From Macrocystis pyrifera (taxonomy: Eukaryota > Sar > Phaeophyceae > Laminariales > Laminariaceae): a stretch of 64,000 nucleotides of DNA. The DNA is taken from the NCBI GenBank assembly GCA_031763025.1, contig JASSKH010000041.1, positions 992,001-1,056,000 on the forward strand, given 5' to 3'. This document shows, piece by piece, positions 34,901 through 42,754 of the stretch. How positions within the stretch are numbered: the stretch's first letter is position 1; each line of letters opens with the position of its first letter. A model generated the notes under the pieces. The model searched no databases. It was not told where the DNA came from and worked only from the letters and a program-made list of their open reading frames with translations. Made by a program: the position numbers and the translations under genes.

Positions 34901-37900
34901 GTTTTTCGGATTTACAAAGACTGTTTGATTTGAACATGAGAATACATTTCGAAGCTACCATGCGAAAAGCTACGTATACCACCCAGAACGAATCCCAGAT
35001 GATATTCATCGTCTACTATCTACGGTTTCTCCACCCTGGCCGCAAATAAATAGACCTCACGTTCGACCAAAAAAATAATTTCGATCGACAGGTGTATCCA
35101 TCGTAAAATTAAATTCACCATTCATTCCTACGAAATCACACCATGATGAAGAGACCTGCCCCCTCCGCCCCGCGATGTTGCCGGACCTTGCATGGAGCTC
35201 CGGCTGACGAAACACCCAGATCTGCTCGCTTGTTGCCACCCGGACGAAACCCCATCGTTATTTGGTACTGCTGCAGACAGTCCACGATTACCCCACGCCC
35301 GTTTCCTGCCACCGCTTTTTAACAGCAGCAGAATGCACGCGGCTACTATGCCGCGCGACTTTGCCCCACCTAACACCCCCCGGTAGGGTTGCACACGGCT
35401 GGCGGCCGTGCGGCTTCTCGCGGAATTCGCATGCAGACATGTACCCTCGCTGAGCGATAACCCCATATCTGCTGCCTCCACAACCTCTGAAGTGGAGCGC
35501 GTACGGCAAATAAATGTCGTACGATTTGAAGTCCCCCGCTCGCAACACACGGCGGAGGTGCCTACGGTTGTCCGCCGTAGGGCTTTTAGCTACCGTGCCC
35601 CTAAAACGCCGTCGTCTCCACCTCATCATCTCCGGGATCCCCCACCATCGCAAACACGGCCGCCGCCGGCGATTCATCCATGTCCGCCGGCGATGCGCAC
35701 TTGCTGCTCTCGTGTCCTCTCCCACCACACCTTTCGCAGAGCTTTGCGGTGCGACTGTCGCTGTAGTGGCCCGCAGCCTTGCACCGGAAACACCTCTCCT
35801 TCGCTTTCCCGGCTCCACCGCGCCATCGTCGGAGCGATCCAACGATGGCGACACAGCATCCCTCCCTGCTGTATCTACGGCAGGTAGCCCCTGCTCCCTG
35901 CCGGACTTCCGCTGTGCCTCACTCTCTCGACTGGTTCTCAATAGAGTCGCCATCATCTCAAGCAGTTCAGCATGAGACGATTTTTGACGCTCCTCCGCGT
36001 CTGCAGCTGCTTGTTGTAAAGTTCGGAGAGCAAGGCCCTGCTCCGATACTACGGCCCTAAGATCATCAAGTTAATCACCCATGAGGCTGCGTCGGTACCA
36101 ACGACTCTAGACTCTAGAGTGTTCGTCAGCCCCAAGCACAGGTAGTCAAGACACCCAGACAATCGATGAGTTGATGATCCAGGTCGTTTGTATTATCTCC
36201 CAGCAGTGGTAGAGACAGCAGAAGTGACATTGTGCGTCATCCCATAACACCCAGATGTCAAGAATCACATAATACACAATATGCCAATATCCTGAACCGG
36301 CACGTAACTGTCAAGCTAAAGAGGCACAACGAACAGTAACTACATCGGAAAATAAATTAACGTCATTGAAGCTGTCATCTATTTGCAAGTCCACCTCACA
36401 AGCGGTTCTTAGTAGGATGCAGCTCACCCATCGTGCGACTCGCCGAACACCTCACGGCGCTTCGCGCTTGGTGCAAGCGATGTCTTCCTAGTCGGTGAAA
36501 ACCCAACGTGCTTCGTCCCGGCAAGGGAGGGATGCGAGGGTCTATGATTATACGACTGCTGCTATGCATGAAATCAAGTGCACCTTCCCCCCCTCTTCCC
36601 GGGCTCTCGTTTTAGTCTCTCGCCTCTGTTGTAAGAACTCCCACGGCCTGCGCAGCTGTCTCGGTCGGGTTAGCCTTGTTCGCATTCTCCTGCACGGCGA
36701 GAATTATTTCTTCCAGCTCCTCCTCGGTGATACCCATTCGCCCGTCGGGGTGCAAGGCACTGTGAACAAGACAGAGCATTCACAATAAAGGTGCTGTAAA
36801 ATTAAAGATACTGTCACAATGAAGGTATTATCAAATCGAAGGTACTATCCAAATGAAGGTACGGTCACAATGACGGCATTGTCACAAGGAAGGTGCCGTC
36901 ACAATGAAGGTACTGTCGCAAGTAAGGTACTACTTCAATAGGTTATGCGCGGTGTATCGTGTACGTCCGTTTTAGCGCAACAGAGTACGTTATGCATATA
37001 TCTAGTATATTGTCGCCCTTCTTTTCTCTCTCCCTCCTATTACGGGAGTCCATAGTAAATAGGACCAAATATTGTTGGTAAAATAGGTAAATGTATAGGT
37101 TTTTGTGTGTACCATAGGTCCTATTTACTATGGTCCCCCGTAATGCTCGTAGCTCAGATCCGGGGGTCACACGGTAGAGGCTTTTATCCCCCCCTTCCCC
37201 ACTACGGTTCGTGCCTTGCTTTTGTATCCCGGCAATGCAATAAGACTGCAGCCCTTTTTTGCCCTCGCCAACTCGCGTCGAATCGCGCCCACCCACGCTA
37301 CGCGTTCTCAGCAGTTGGTTACTCTTTGTTCTAAATAAAAAAAAGGATTACCACGGTGGGATTTGAACTCACGGTTTCAACTCTAGCAGCATTCGAGGGT
37401 ACCACGAAACCACCGGGGCGACATGGTACATGGTGAACCAGTTCAAAATAGTACAGGGTTCATTAATGAGTGAGAATCGGCCCAAGAAGGACGATGATAG
37501 TGAAGAGGGAGGGGACGCGGAAGAATTATCCATCTCCACATAGGTCTTGTGGGGTTGGGGTCGAGAGGGAGGAGTGTCAAAGCAGGCCAAAAACGGGGGG
37601 GGGGGGGGAGTCTCCGCGCCATATGTCCAAGCAGAGACAAGAACCTTGTGAAACTGATGCAAGACGTGTTCATAGTGAATACGTGACCTGTTTGGTCTTT
37701 GTCCTTGTCTTCGTCCAAGAGTCGGCGCCACTGCAACATTAACCTGAAACCGAACAAGAGGGGACGCCAGCAGGGCTTCCCCTTGTTGGGAAAGCCTTTA
37801 GTTGTACTTGTGGACAAATCATCAGAGACACTCCTCAGGCGACAGTGCAACTCTACAACAGATCTCATGCTGATACGGAAAAATCGCGGCTTCATGCTCT

Positions 37901-39018
37901 CTCCAGCATCTCTAGATAATTTCCGCCAGGCACCATCCACGTCAGACAGAGAGTACGTCAACACGAACACATGGGAGGTATTTTCCATCAAGACATTCAA
38001 CGCACCTAAAGGAGTAGAACTGGTTCTTGCACAGGACCACAACGTGCCTGGAATCCTGCCCAAAGATCGCACCGAAGTGGGGAAGGGGCGAGGGTCAAGG
38101 GGAGGGGGAGGCAAGCGCGGACGGGAGCATCCTGCCGCATACCCTGGCTGCTTTGTGTCGGAGCGATTGATGGGGTCTCACCATCTGACCGACATCCGAT
38201 TTCCGGAGAACGTATCTATGCGTTCTACACCTCGGACAGATCATCGATTCCCACTTCATGATCTAGATCATCCACAGATCATCTACAGACCATTGTCACC
38301 TGATTGATGATCTAGACATTTCAGGGCAGATGATCTGTATGATCTGTATGATCTGTACAGTCTAGCTCATGTTGCCGGGTGGGAGCCGTACTACCTGCAT
38401 GATCTACTGTAGGCAATGCTTCCTGGGTTGGATCTGTACACACACAGATACTGCACAACACATAATAACGTCAGGCTATTACGGGGGTCCATAGTTAATA
38501 GGACCTATGGTATACATAAAAACCTATATATTTACCTATTTTTACTAACAATATTTGGTCCTGTTAACTATGGACCCCCGTAATAGGAGCTAGACGTTTT
38601 ACTGTATATATATATATATATATATGTATAGACCGTGGTCTGCCCGACGCGTGATGTGTTCACACGAGATGAAGACGAGACACCATCCGCCGGGGGGTGA
38701 CCCACGCCTTCCAACCGCTTCCTGCTTCAGGCACAGAGAACGAAGACACATACCGAAAATCAAAACATAGACCGAGAGCTCTCTCGCTGCTTAGTCAGAA
38801 AAAAAAAGCCGAACGAAATGCCCCACGGCAGTAAATACAGCACACTCCCGGCGGCTACTAGTAGTGCCGAATCACACCACACTGCTGCGCATTTCGCTGA
38901 CTTCCTCGCATGAGTTAGGTGTCTCTCATGAGGTGCATCTCTTCAAGAACAGCGCGTTTTTATTTCGTATCATGACCCCAAGCGACAAAACAGCAATCAG
39001 ACCAATAAGGCGCTGCGT

Positions 39019-39067
<49 letters not shown>

Positions 39068-42000
39068 CCGAATCCACAGCGAGATCGACATGGGCCCACC
39101 GCCAGAGAGACCCAGCACTGACTGACCTCGCAAACCACCATCTGGTCGGCGTCTCGAGCTATCGCTTTCCTGTGCGCCCCAAACAGCCTCCGAAACTGGC
39201 TCATACATAGCGGGGTGCCACGCCAAACGTCTGCCCACGACATGAAAGCGATAACACAGCGCGTGGTGAAGCACACACAGCAAATCGACGGGCGAGTGAG
39301 CGAGGGTATAACTGACGCCAGCGGACGTGAGCTCCCGCTACCGCACACGAGGATAACTTACTGGACGCAACAAAAAAAAAAAAAAAGTTGCGGCGGGGGA
39401 TACAGACAAACTGCTGCGGAGAGAGAGGAAAATGCGGCGCGCGCCCCACATATCAGGGGCAACTTTTGCGTGCCGCCGTCGAGCGACAGAAAAGGCGCGA
39501 TAAAGGGGTTTGCGGGCTGCACTTAAGAATGCGCTGTCCCTGACGCAACAAGTCGGAGATGTTTGGGTGGCCCGGAAAGCTGCTACGCGGAACAAAGCAT
39601 GTACCCACGAGCTGTAGACACTGCTGCGGCAAGATGGGTTTTTCGGGGGAGGAGTTGGAGTGCCCTCGATAAAACCGAGAAAACATTATCCTGCATAAAA
39701 AAACTGTTGTACTTTTACGAAGCTTTGACAAAGGAGACAGACCGATATTCAAGCGTATTGAAGAGCGGCCCCCCCGAGCGCCACAACGATCGGTCAAAAA
39801 CTACCCCGAACCGTGAATATATTTTTGACGGAACCTCGTGTCAAAAGTGAACTCAGGGGAAAGACAAGAAATCTGGTCCGCCTTCACGGGCGGTCAGTCA
39901 AGAGATCAAACGCCGGTTTGTCAGAGCCTTTTTTGGCGTATGTGCTAGTTTTAGTGTAGAGGGCGTTCCAGGGCGGTCAGTCAAGAGGTAAAACCGCGAT
40001 CTGTCCAGAAGCCTCTTTTTTGGCGTATGCACTTGAAAGTAGTTTTTTTTGTAGGGGCGGTCTCAGAAGCGGAAAAGAGCACTAAAATAGCTCAAAGCAA
40101 CACAACAATGAGACCGTGTAAACCATGTAAAGCTCTGGATGCAGAGATCTACCCTTTCTGCCTACACAACTAAAAACAAAGCACAGAATATTAACCGACC
40201 GCTTGAAGTTTGCGTCGTGCATAGGACACAGGGCAAGGCAAGGGTGCGACAAACGCAGGCTGTACTCGTACACAACACAGGCAGGCATCGTAGACAAAGC
40301 GGGAGTTTCCGAGGACGACACACTCACACCCCGCATGACACCTGCCGCGTACGGAATACGCTTAAAAACCACCTTTTGCGCTCCACAGGCGCGGTCGACA
40401 AAAAAGGGATGAGGAAAAACCTTCGGCACATAGCCGCGTCCCCCCCCCCCCCCCCCCCCCCCGCGCGCCCCCTCGACCCTGACACTCACCGGGTGGCAAA
40501 GTCTCACTCTTGACAGCGGACGCAAATCTCAGCGACGAGTACAGCAGAGACGCCGCCCGCCGTGCCTGCCTTTTCTCCGCCGGCGTCGCCGCCGCCGGCG
40601 TATCATATATATCACCGGCTCCGGCTAACGCAGGGCTTGGGGATAGCCCCTTCCGCTCTCGCTGCCGTTGCGACCTGCCGCTGCCGCTGCCTTTGCCATT
40701 GCCGTAAGACGAGCAATACCGATCGTTTCCGGCGACGGGACTGCCATCGTCGTTATCCTCGTCCTTCGTGTGGGTGCTCAATGTTGGCGTCTCGAACACA
40801 AAAAACGGGCTGCCGATTCAACCACGCACGATATGAGCGCCCATCCACCGGTTGCATCACAGCGCACACCCGTCATAAGCGCCGATTAGATTTCAAACGA
40901 ACAAGTAAGCACACAGGGGAAATCAAACGGGGGCCGACGTAGAGTCGTTCTGCGGGATCTGGGGTCGGAGGGAGGGCGCAACGGTTGGCACTGATTGGTT
41001 TTGCTTGCTGCCGCAGGCGGTCAGCGTGGCTACATGGACGATACCTTCGGGAGATTTGTTGCCCATTGTCGTTAACGTTGTTATGCATACCCTGGAACAC
41101 AGAGTACACATGCGGTAGCACCAAACCAAGTCGACTTAGCACCGCCTCTTTCGAATCAATGATACACAAACGCAGCACGTCAAAATCCTCGTGGGTGAAA
41201 GCGCCCAACGCAGCTAAAAACAAGTGCTACAGAGCTTCGTCTAGCGTCCCACGACAAGGACAGCCAAGGTCGGCTTTCGACGGCGCGCGGAGCACGGAGG
41301 CGCGAACAGCTCACTTGAGGTTAAGCACCACGCTGGACTTCGGCGTGAGGTACGAATCGTCCCAGAACTCCTCGACGAAGCTGTCTTTATCCGCCGAGTA
41401 CTCCAAGAGGGACCGCTGGAGGGCTTCTCCTTCCCCGCCCGTCTTGAACTGCGCGAATCATGGCGAAGACAAGAACATAGCACGTGTTCAAGCAAACGTT
41501 GACTGATCTCTCAAGAACTTGGGAACGCTCACACACCATACAAGGCACCTTTGAACGCTCCACCCGAGAACACCAAAAACGACTTTCGAAGGCTTTAACT
41601 GGGAACATCGAGCAATCCCGGACATCTCTTTTGTCGCCAGAATTCATAGATAGCTACGGCGCAAGGACGCACTAATCTACAAAAGCGCCGGCCGCTATTC
41701 ACTCCTCAGAGGGAGGACGCGGCCAACACCGTGTCTCCCTCTTGAGTTGAGACTGAGTAAAACGAGTGAGTTGAAAAAAAAAGGCCTGCTTGTAGTATAC
41801 GAAACCTGATCATCCACAAGCCTGGAGAGATTTCAAGAGTAAAAGTCGGCTCCTGCTTGCACTTGCACACTTGGGAACGCTTCAAAACGAGTGGAACGGC
41901 TGATCTGAAACGGAGGGATAGCGCATACTGTGTGTACCGTGGCAGCCTTGTAGTCTTCGTCTGCGCCTCGTCCGAACGAATCTTCTTATTAGGCATTCGT

Positions 42001-42754
42001 CGTCACGATGGCAGCGTCGAGCACTAACTAATATGGTTGCTATTATAGATACAGAGCGGGGCTATACCAGATGTCGCCGCATCGCGACCCCCCCTAGCGC
42101 CGTCCTGTATCCACGCCTGCAACTACTGTGCCCCTTTTGATCAGGGGAATTTCGGCGTACGCTGTTATGAGTCTCTCGTCATACGTACGCAGCCCAATCG
42201 TACTGCATCAGCCTACGTGCACTGCTCATGCTGCCACCTTCATTCGCAGCAGCTACATATGATGCATGAGGAGTGGAGCTCATCTGCTTGCTTGAACCGC
42301 TTTGTCGTCGAATGTGGCTGCTTTAGTACTGCTGCGAAACGGACTACCCCCTCCGATAGGAAAGTTCCCACCCTCCTGACCGGTGTACCAGGCATATGAT
42401 GCATGTACCATACACCAATAGATGTGGTAGGGATTATCTCACCTCCTCCACGACAGCCTTGGTTCTAGAAAACGCCTCGGGCGACAACAACGGGGCCACA
42501 GCATCCAGGTATTTTTCCAGCGTCTCGCCAAGTAATGGGACCTTCAGCTTCGGGAGACTCGATTGGTACCGGAACGTGCCTTCGGTGTCGGCGACTACAT
42601 TGACAGCAGGTTCCTTCACAGCCTTGTCGGGCACAACCGCCGTCGCAGGCGCAACCGCCTCCACCCCCGGAACCGCCCCTAGAGAGCGTTGCGAGGAGGC
42701 GTTCTCGGAGGTGGTGGATTGTGGGGCACTGGAAGAAGTGACGTTTCTCGTCAT
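22855..42754 (-). CDS. CPT2: Carnitine O-palmitoyltransferase, CPT2-like (18 exons)
   Basis: Transfers long-chain acyl groups between carnitine and CoA, feeding beta-oxidation. Eighteen phase-consistent exons give about 790 residues, within the family range once inserts are counted. Landmarks in order: LPKLKVPLLGETLEKYL (N-terminal), VVLNLNPFFVFE across exons 2-3, ETLPPDVWRGTPLCMSQF across exons 3-4, DSRHVVVLCKNQFYSF, VGVLTTETRDDWAVAR, NRWYDKLQLIVFENG, the catalytic VNFEHTWVDG (His about 442), ITANKMSPDGFVQMA, FLKGRTEALRTVT, GKGVDRHLFALL, the carnitine-site STS in ILSTSNCGNPSLRLFGFGP (about 700-702) and VVTSKHRQTDRFVGKI. FEH-T-W and VDGHTVLRF favour CPT2 over CrAT or CPT1, and no transmembrane pair is seen. 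The Ser/Thr-rich, acid-poor first 30 residues could be a transit peptide. Inferred: mitochondrial location. A peroxisomal role is not excluded. Confidence 0.93.
23259..23368 (-). CDS. CPT2: CPT2 exon 17 (residues 730-766)
   Basis: Reads ENQLTLVVTSKHRQTDRFVG then KIRQFFDQIFDAYSPAQ, the last conserved block. Donor CAG|GTGTGTGG, phase 1 in and 0 out. Confidence 0.94.
23787..23869 (-). CDS. CPT2: CPT2 exon 16 (residues 702-729)
   Basis: Reads SNCGNPSLRLFGFGPVVRDG then FGIGYIIK, the 'STSN......GFGPV..DG+G+.Y.I' signature. Acceptor gcgtgcag, donor G|GTAAATG. Confidence 0.96.
24359..24564 (-). CDS. CPT2: CPT2 exon 15 (residues 634-701)
   Basis: Reads GKGVDRHLFALLCMAKRRAN, a Glu/Ala/Ser/Pro-rich insertion of about 25 residues, then PALFEDEAWRVLNHVILST. 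The insertion lies in the surface loop between GVDRHL and the 'LF.D..W' helix. Donor AG|GTGAGAGCC splits the STS motif. Confidence 0.95.
25340..25408 (-). CDS. CPT2: CPT2 exon 14 (residues 611-633)
   Basis: Reads KHKMVSLRNAIASHGRLVKL then AVK, the helix before G-G-DRHL. Length 69, phase 0 at both ends; donor AAG|GTATGGGC. Confidence 0.88.
25826..25918 (-). CDS. CPT2: CPT2 exon 13 (residues 580-610)
   Basis: Reads MFLKGRTEALRTVTAEVKAF then LEAFCNPDSSK, the 'F..GRTET+RS.+..' substrate-site motif. Phase 0 at both ends; acceptor ggcgcag, donor AAG|GTGTGTGC. Confidence 0.94.
27229..27355 (-). CDS. CPT2: CPT2 exon 12 (residues 537-579)
   Basis: Reads TFGKRFITANKMSPDGFVQM then AIVYGYYGLYGDVVAAYEPV, the 'YGK..IK...+SPDAF+Q+A+Q.A' block. 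Acceptor gccgcggcag, donor AAG|GTTTGCCG. Confidence 0.94.
28103..28269 (-). CDS. CPT2: CPT2 exon 11 (residues 482-536)
   Basis: Reads AVFPPDARAFQACEGRTPHK, MEWRLPSDMRREIYFAETRI, then SDLIRQHDVQALEYN. This is the '.L.F.L...++..I..A' helix region. Donor AC|GTGGGTGC. Confidence 0.87.
28903..29148 (+). repeat. 246-bp dispersed repeat, copy 1
   Basis: In CPT2 intron 10. It shares a diverged but collinear 246-bp sequence with 33,355-33,600 and 36,368-36,590; the best kept core is GGTGCAAGCAATGTCTGCC (about 29,035). No coding frame is shared by all copies. Confidence 0.85.
29311..29389 (-). CDS. CPT2: CPT2 exon 10 (residues 455-481)
   Basis: Reads SDVFADVIYRFANHLTATTG then SGRDGIG, the 'DVF.D.I.R' helix right after the catalytic strand. 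The split Ser codon AG+C joins exon 9 exactly. Donor GGG|GTGAGCG. Confidence 0.87.
30214..30335 (-). CDS. CPT2: CPT2 exon 9 (residues 415-454), catalytic histidine
   Basis: Reads VGTCTNRWYDKLQLIVFENG then AAGVNFEHTWVDGHTVLRFA. The His of FEHTW is the general base of the acyltransferase. Donor AG|GTTTGTGGC, phase 0 in and 2 out. Confidence 0.96.
30922..30972 (-). CDS. CPT2: CPT2 exon 8 (residues 398-414), 51-base microexon
   Basis: Reads IAASCLHGSYALEGDIQ. It supplies the 'MLHG' loop that every carnitine acyltransferase carries between CLD and NRW-DK, and which is otherwise missing. Acceptor caacatccag, donor CAG|GTGCCACC, phase 0 at both ends. Confidence 0.8.
31382..31490. mobile_element. 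Mariner-like MITE, copy 1 (left end decayed)
   Basis: About 109 bp in CPT2 intron 8 (exon 8 to exon 7 interval). The right inverted end is intact (GGTCCTATTTTCTATGGTCC then CCCGTAA); the left end is changed to CCGGAGGACC. It is collinear with copies 3 and 4. Confidence 0.8.
31546..31800 (+). repeat. CAA/CAG trinucleotide repeat, about 255 bp
   Basis: Interleaved CAACAA and CAGCAG blocks, decaying rightward into mixed ACA/GCA triplets and ending in a pure CAA/CAG run. It is intronic in CPT2, so its poly-Gln or poly-Leu frames are not real protein. Confidence 0.9.
32475..32609 (-). CDS. CPT2: CPT2 exon 7 (residues 353-397)
   Basis: Reads TRDDWAVARMQLAGAAEVNK then VDTALFVLCLDHTSPSTAAE, the 'RD.WA..R..L......N......+..+.F..CLD' segment. 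Acceptor atgttttccag, donor GAG|GTATCATATC. Confidence 0.93.
33355..33600 (+). repeat. 246-bp dispersed repeat, copy 2
   Basis: In CPT2 intron 6, a few hundred bases left of the LTR element, same orientation as copies 1 and 3. The core GGTGCAAGCAATGTCTGCC and the following AAAACCCGACGTGCT are intact. Confidence 0.85.
33878..34091 (-). repeat. 3' LTR of the 2.46-kb element
   Basis: 214 bp. It differs from the partner repeat by only a few substitutions and a 2-base indel near 34,012, which implies recent insertion. Confidence 0.92.
35601..36082 (-). pseudogene. Retrotransposon gag relic with CCHC zinc knuckles
   Basis: Starts with an ATG at 36,082 followed by an in-frame TAA after three codons, then a helical Glu/Gln-rich segment (RAVVSEQGLALRTLQQAAAD). 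A frame change near 35,810 leads into two knuckles: CFRCKAAGHYSDSR, where the last Cys has become Arg, and CERCGGRGHESSKC, which is intact. It stops at 35,601. With a premature stop, a frameshift and a lost zinc ligand it cannot make a normal Gag. Confidence 0.82.
36120..36335 (-). repeat. 5' LTR of the 2.46-kb element
   Basis: 216 bp, TGTTCGT...ACGAACA on the plus strand. It lies upstream of the gag relic in the minus-strand direction. Confidence 0.92.
36368..36590 (+). repeat. 246-bp dispersed repeat, copy 3 (5' shortened)
   Basis: Begins about 30 bases right of the LTR element and ends just before CPT2 exon 6. Same orientation as the other copies, with small internal deletions. Confidence 0.85.
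36624..36759 (-). CDS. CPT2: CPT2 exon 6 (residues 307-352), ends at a GC donor
   Basis: Reads ALHPDGRMGITEEELEEIIL then AAQAVGVLTTE. No GT lies at the boundary required by phase and homology; the exon ends GAG|GCGAGAG, a GC-AG intron. Joining to exon 7 gives GVLTTETRDDWAVAR, matching the invariant 'G.LT...RD.WA..R'. Confidence 0.85.
36781..36935 (+). repeat. Minisatellite of AATGAAGGTACTGTCAC-like units
   Basis: About nine imperfect 15-19-bp units, each with a GAAGGTACTGTCAC-like core, between CPT2 exon 6 and MITE copy 2. Confidence 0.85.
37040..37143. mobile_element. Mariner-like MITE, copy 2 (inverted)
   Basis: A 104-bp palindromic element, TTACGGGAGTCCATAG through CTATGGTCCCCCGTAA, with TA on the left flank. 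Its centre is the reverse complement of copy 3. It lies in CPT2 intron 5. Confidence 0.88.
37348..37428 (-). other. tRNA-like unit (pseudo-tRNA or SINE head)
   Basis: On the minus strand, TACCATG and CGTGGTA could pair as a 7-bp acceptor stem. There is a T-arm with GTTCAAATC (B-box) and an arm with loop ATGCTGC. A run of eight T follows, as at a Pol III terminator. The T-stem and anticodon stem each have one mismatch and the A-box is poor, so I rate it a tRNA-derived relic rather than a working tRNA gene. Confidence 0.4.
38006..38055 (-). CDS. CPT2: CPT2 exon 5 (residues 291-306), 50 bases
   Basis: A very small exon reading DSRHVVVLCKNQFYSF, the conserved 'S+H++VL..GQFY.F' strand. Acceptor tttgggcag, donor AG|GTGCGTTG. 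Confidence 0.9.
38258..38362 (+). repeat. GATCTGTAT / ATGATCTAG short tandem and palindromic repeats
   Basis: Repeated GATCATC/GATGATC palindromes, then three GATCTGTAT units at about 38,334-38,355. Intronic in CPT2. Confidence 0.75.
38479..38583. mobile_element. Mariner-like MITE, copy 3, with TA target duplication
   Basis: 105 bp with near-perfect 28-bp inverted ends (TTACGGGGGTCCATAGTTAA on the left), flanked on both sides by TA. Stowaway/Tc1-mariner-type by its TA duplication. It lies in CPT2 intron 4. Confidence 0.9.
38604..38625 (+). repeat. (TA)n microsatellite
   Basis: About ten TA units just right of MITE copy 3. Confidence 0.9.
39020..39067 (+). repeat. T48 homopolymer
   Basis: Forty-eight T in a row, 60 bases left of the CPT2 exon 4 boundary. 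On the transcribed strand it is an A tract, and could be a retroposon tail or a slippage product. Confidence 0.95.
39127..39230 (-). CDS. CPT2: CPT2 exon 4 (residues 256-290)
   Basis: Reads DVWRGTPLCMSQFRRLFGAH then RKAIARDADQMVVCE, matching the 'RG.PLDM.QY..LFG..R.P....D' block. Donor GAG|GTCAGTCAG, phase 1 in and 0 out. Confidence 0.9.
40441..40462 (+). repeat. C22 homopolymer
   Basis: Twenty-two C just inside CPT2 intron 3, about 27 bases from the exon 3 donor. In the transcript it is a G tract close to the splice site. Confidence 0.95.
40490..40809 (-). CDS. CPT2: CPT2 exon 3 (residues 149-255)
   Basis: Starts PFFVFETPTLSTHTKDEDND, has a Ser/Gly/Arg-rich insertion, then RQARRAASLLYSSLRFASAV and KSETLPP. 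Acceptor atcggcag, donor G|GTGAGTGTC. The insertion of about 55 residues replaces the short loop usual between NPFF and the RAA..L helix. Confidence 0.9.
41315..41448 (-). CDS. CPT2: CPT2 exon 2 (residues 105-148)
   Basis: Reads FKTGGEGEALQRSLLEYSAD, then SFVEEFWDDSYLTPKSSVVL, the 'W....YL.....+.LN' region. Donor AA|GTGAGC; the split Asn codon joins exon 3 as LNLNPFF. Confidence 0.9.
42443..42754 (-). CDS. CPT2: CPT2 exon 1 (start codon, residues 1-104)
   Basis: The ATG at 42,754 is the first after an in-frame TGA three codons upstream. The first 60 residues are Ser/Ala/Val-rich and probably cleaved. Then comes SLPKLKVPLLGETLEKYL and APLLSPEAFSRTKAVVEE, the universal N-terminal helix of carnitine acyltransferases. 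Donor GAG|GTGAGATAATC. Confidence 0.85.

Larger units (their letters stand above)
33878..36335 (-). mobile_element. Non-autonomous LTR retrotransposon relic (gag only) with 5-bp target duplication
   Basis: A 2,458-bp element in CPT2 intron 6. Near-identical L terminal repeats lie at 33,878-34,091 and 36,120-36,335; both begin TGTTCGT and end ACGAACA. The flanks are GTAAC on both sides (33,873-33,877 and 36,336-36,340). On the minus strand, a polypurine tract (CAGGGAGGG) abuts the left repeat, and a primer-site-like TTGGTACCGACGC follows the right repeat, so transcription runs right to left. The interior has a broken gag with a zinc knuckle and no reverse transcriptase or integrase. The short repeats, TG...CA ends and tRNA-Met-like primer site resemble Copia-type TRIM/LARD elements; the superfamily is inference. 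Confidence 0.92.

Noticed and set aside
34798..35049. 83-residue plus-strand frame inside the LTR element
   Set aside because: AT-rich, no retroelement motif, wrong strand for the element.
36781..36935. Considered as a CRISPR-like array
   Set aside because: The units are imperfect, contiguous and without unique spacers, in a eukaryotic intron; a minisatellite explains it.
37443..38114. 223-residue minus-strand frame overlapping CPT2 exon 5
   Set aside because: It is in a different frame from the conserved DSRHVVVL exon and shows no family similarity; opposite-strand frames of similar length coexist.
40873..41223. Minus-strand frame of 116 residues in the CPT2 region
   Set aside because: Splicing of exon 2 to exon 3 across it restores LNLNPFF exactly, so it is intron 2.
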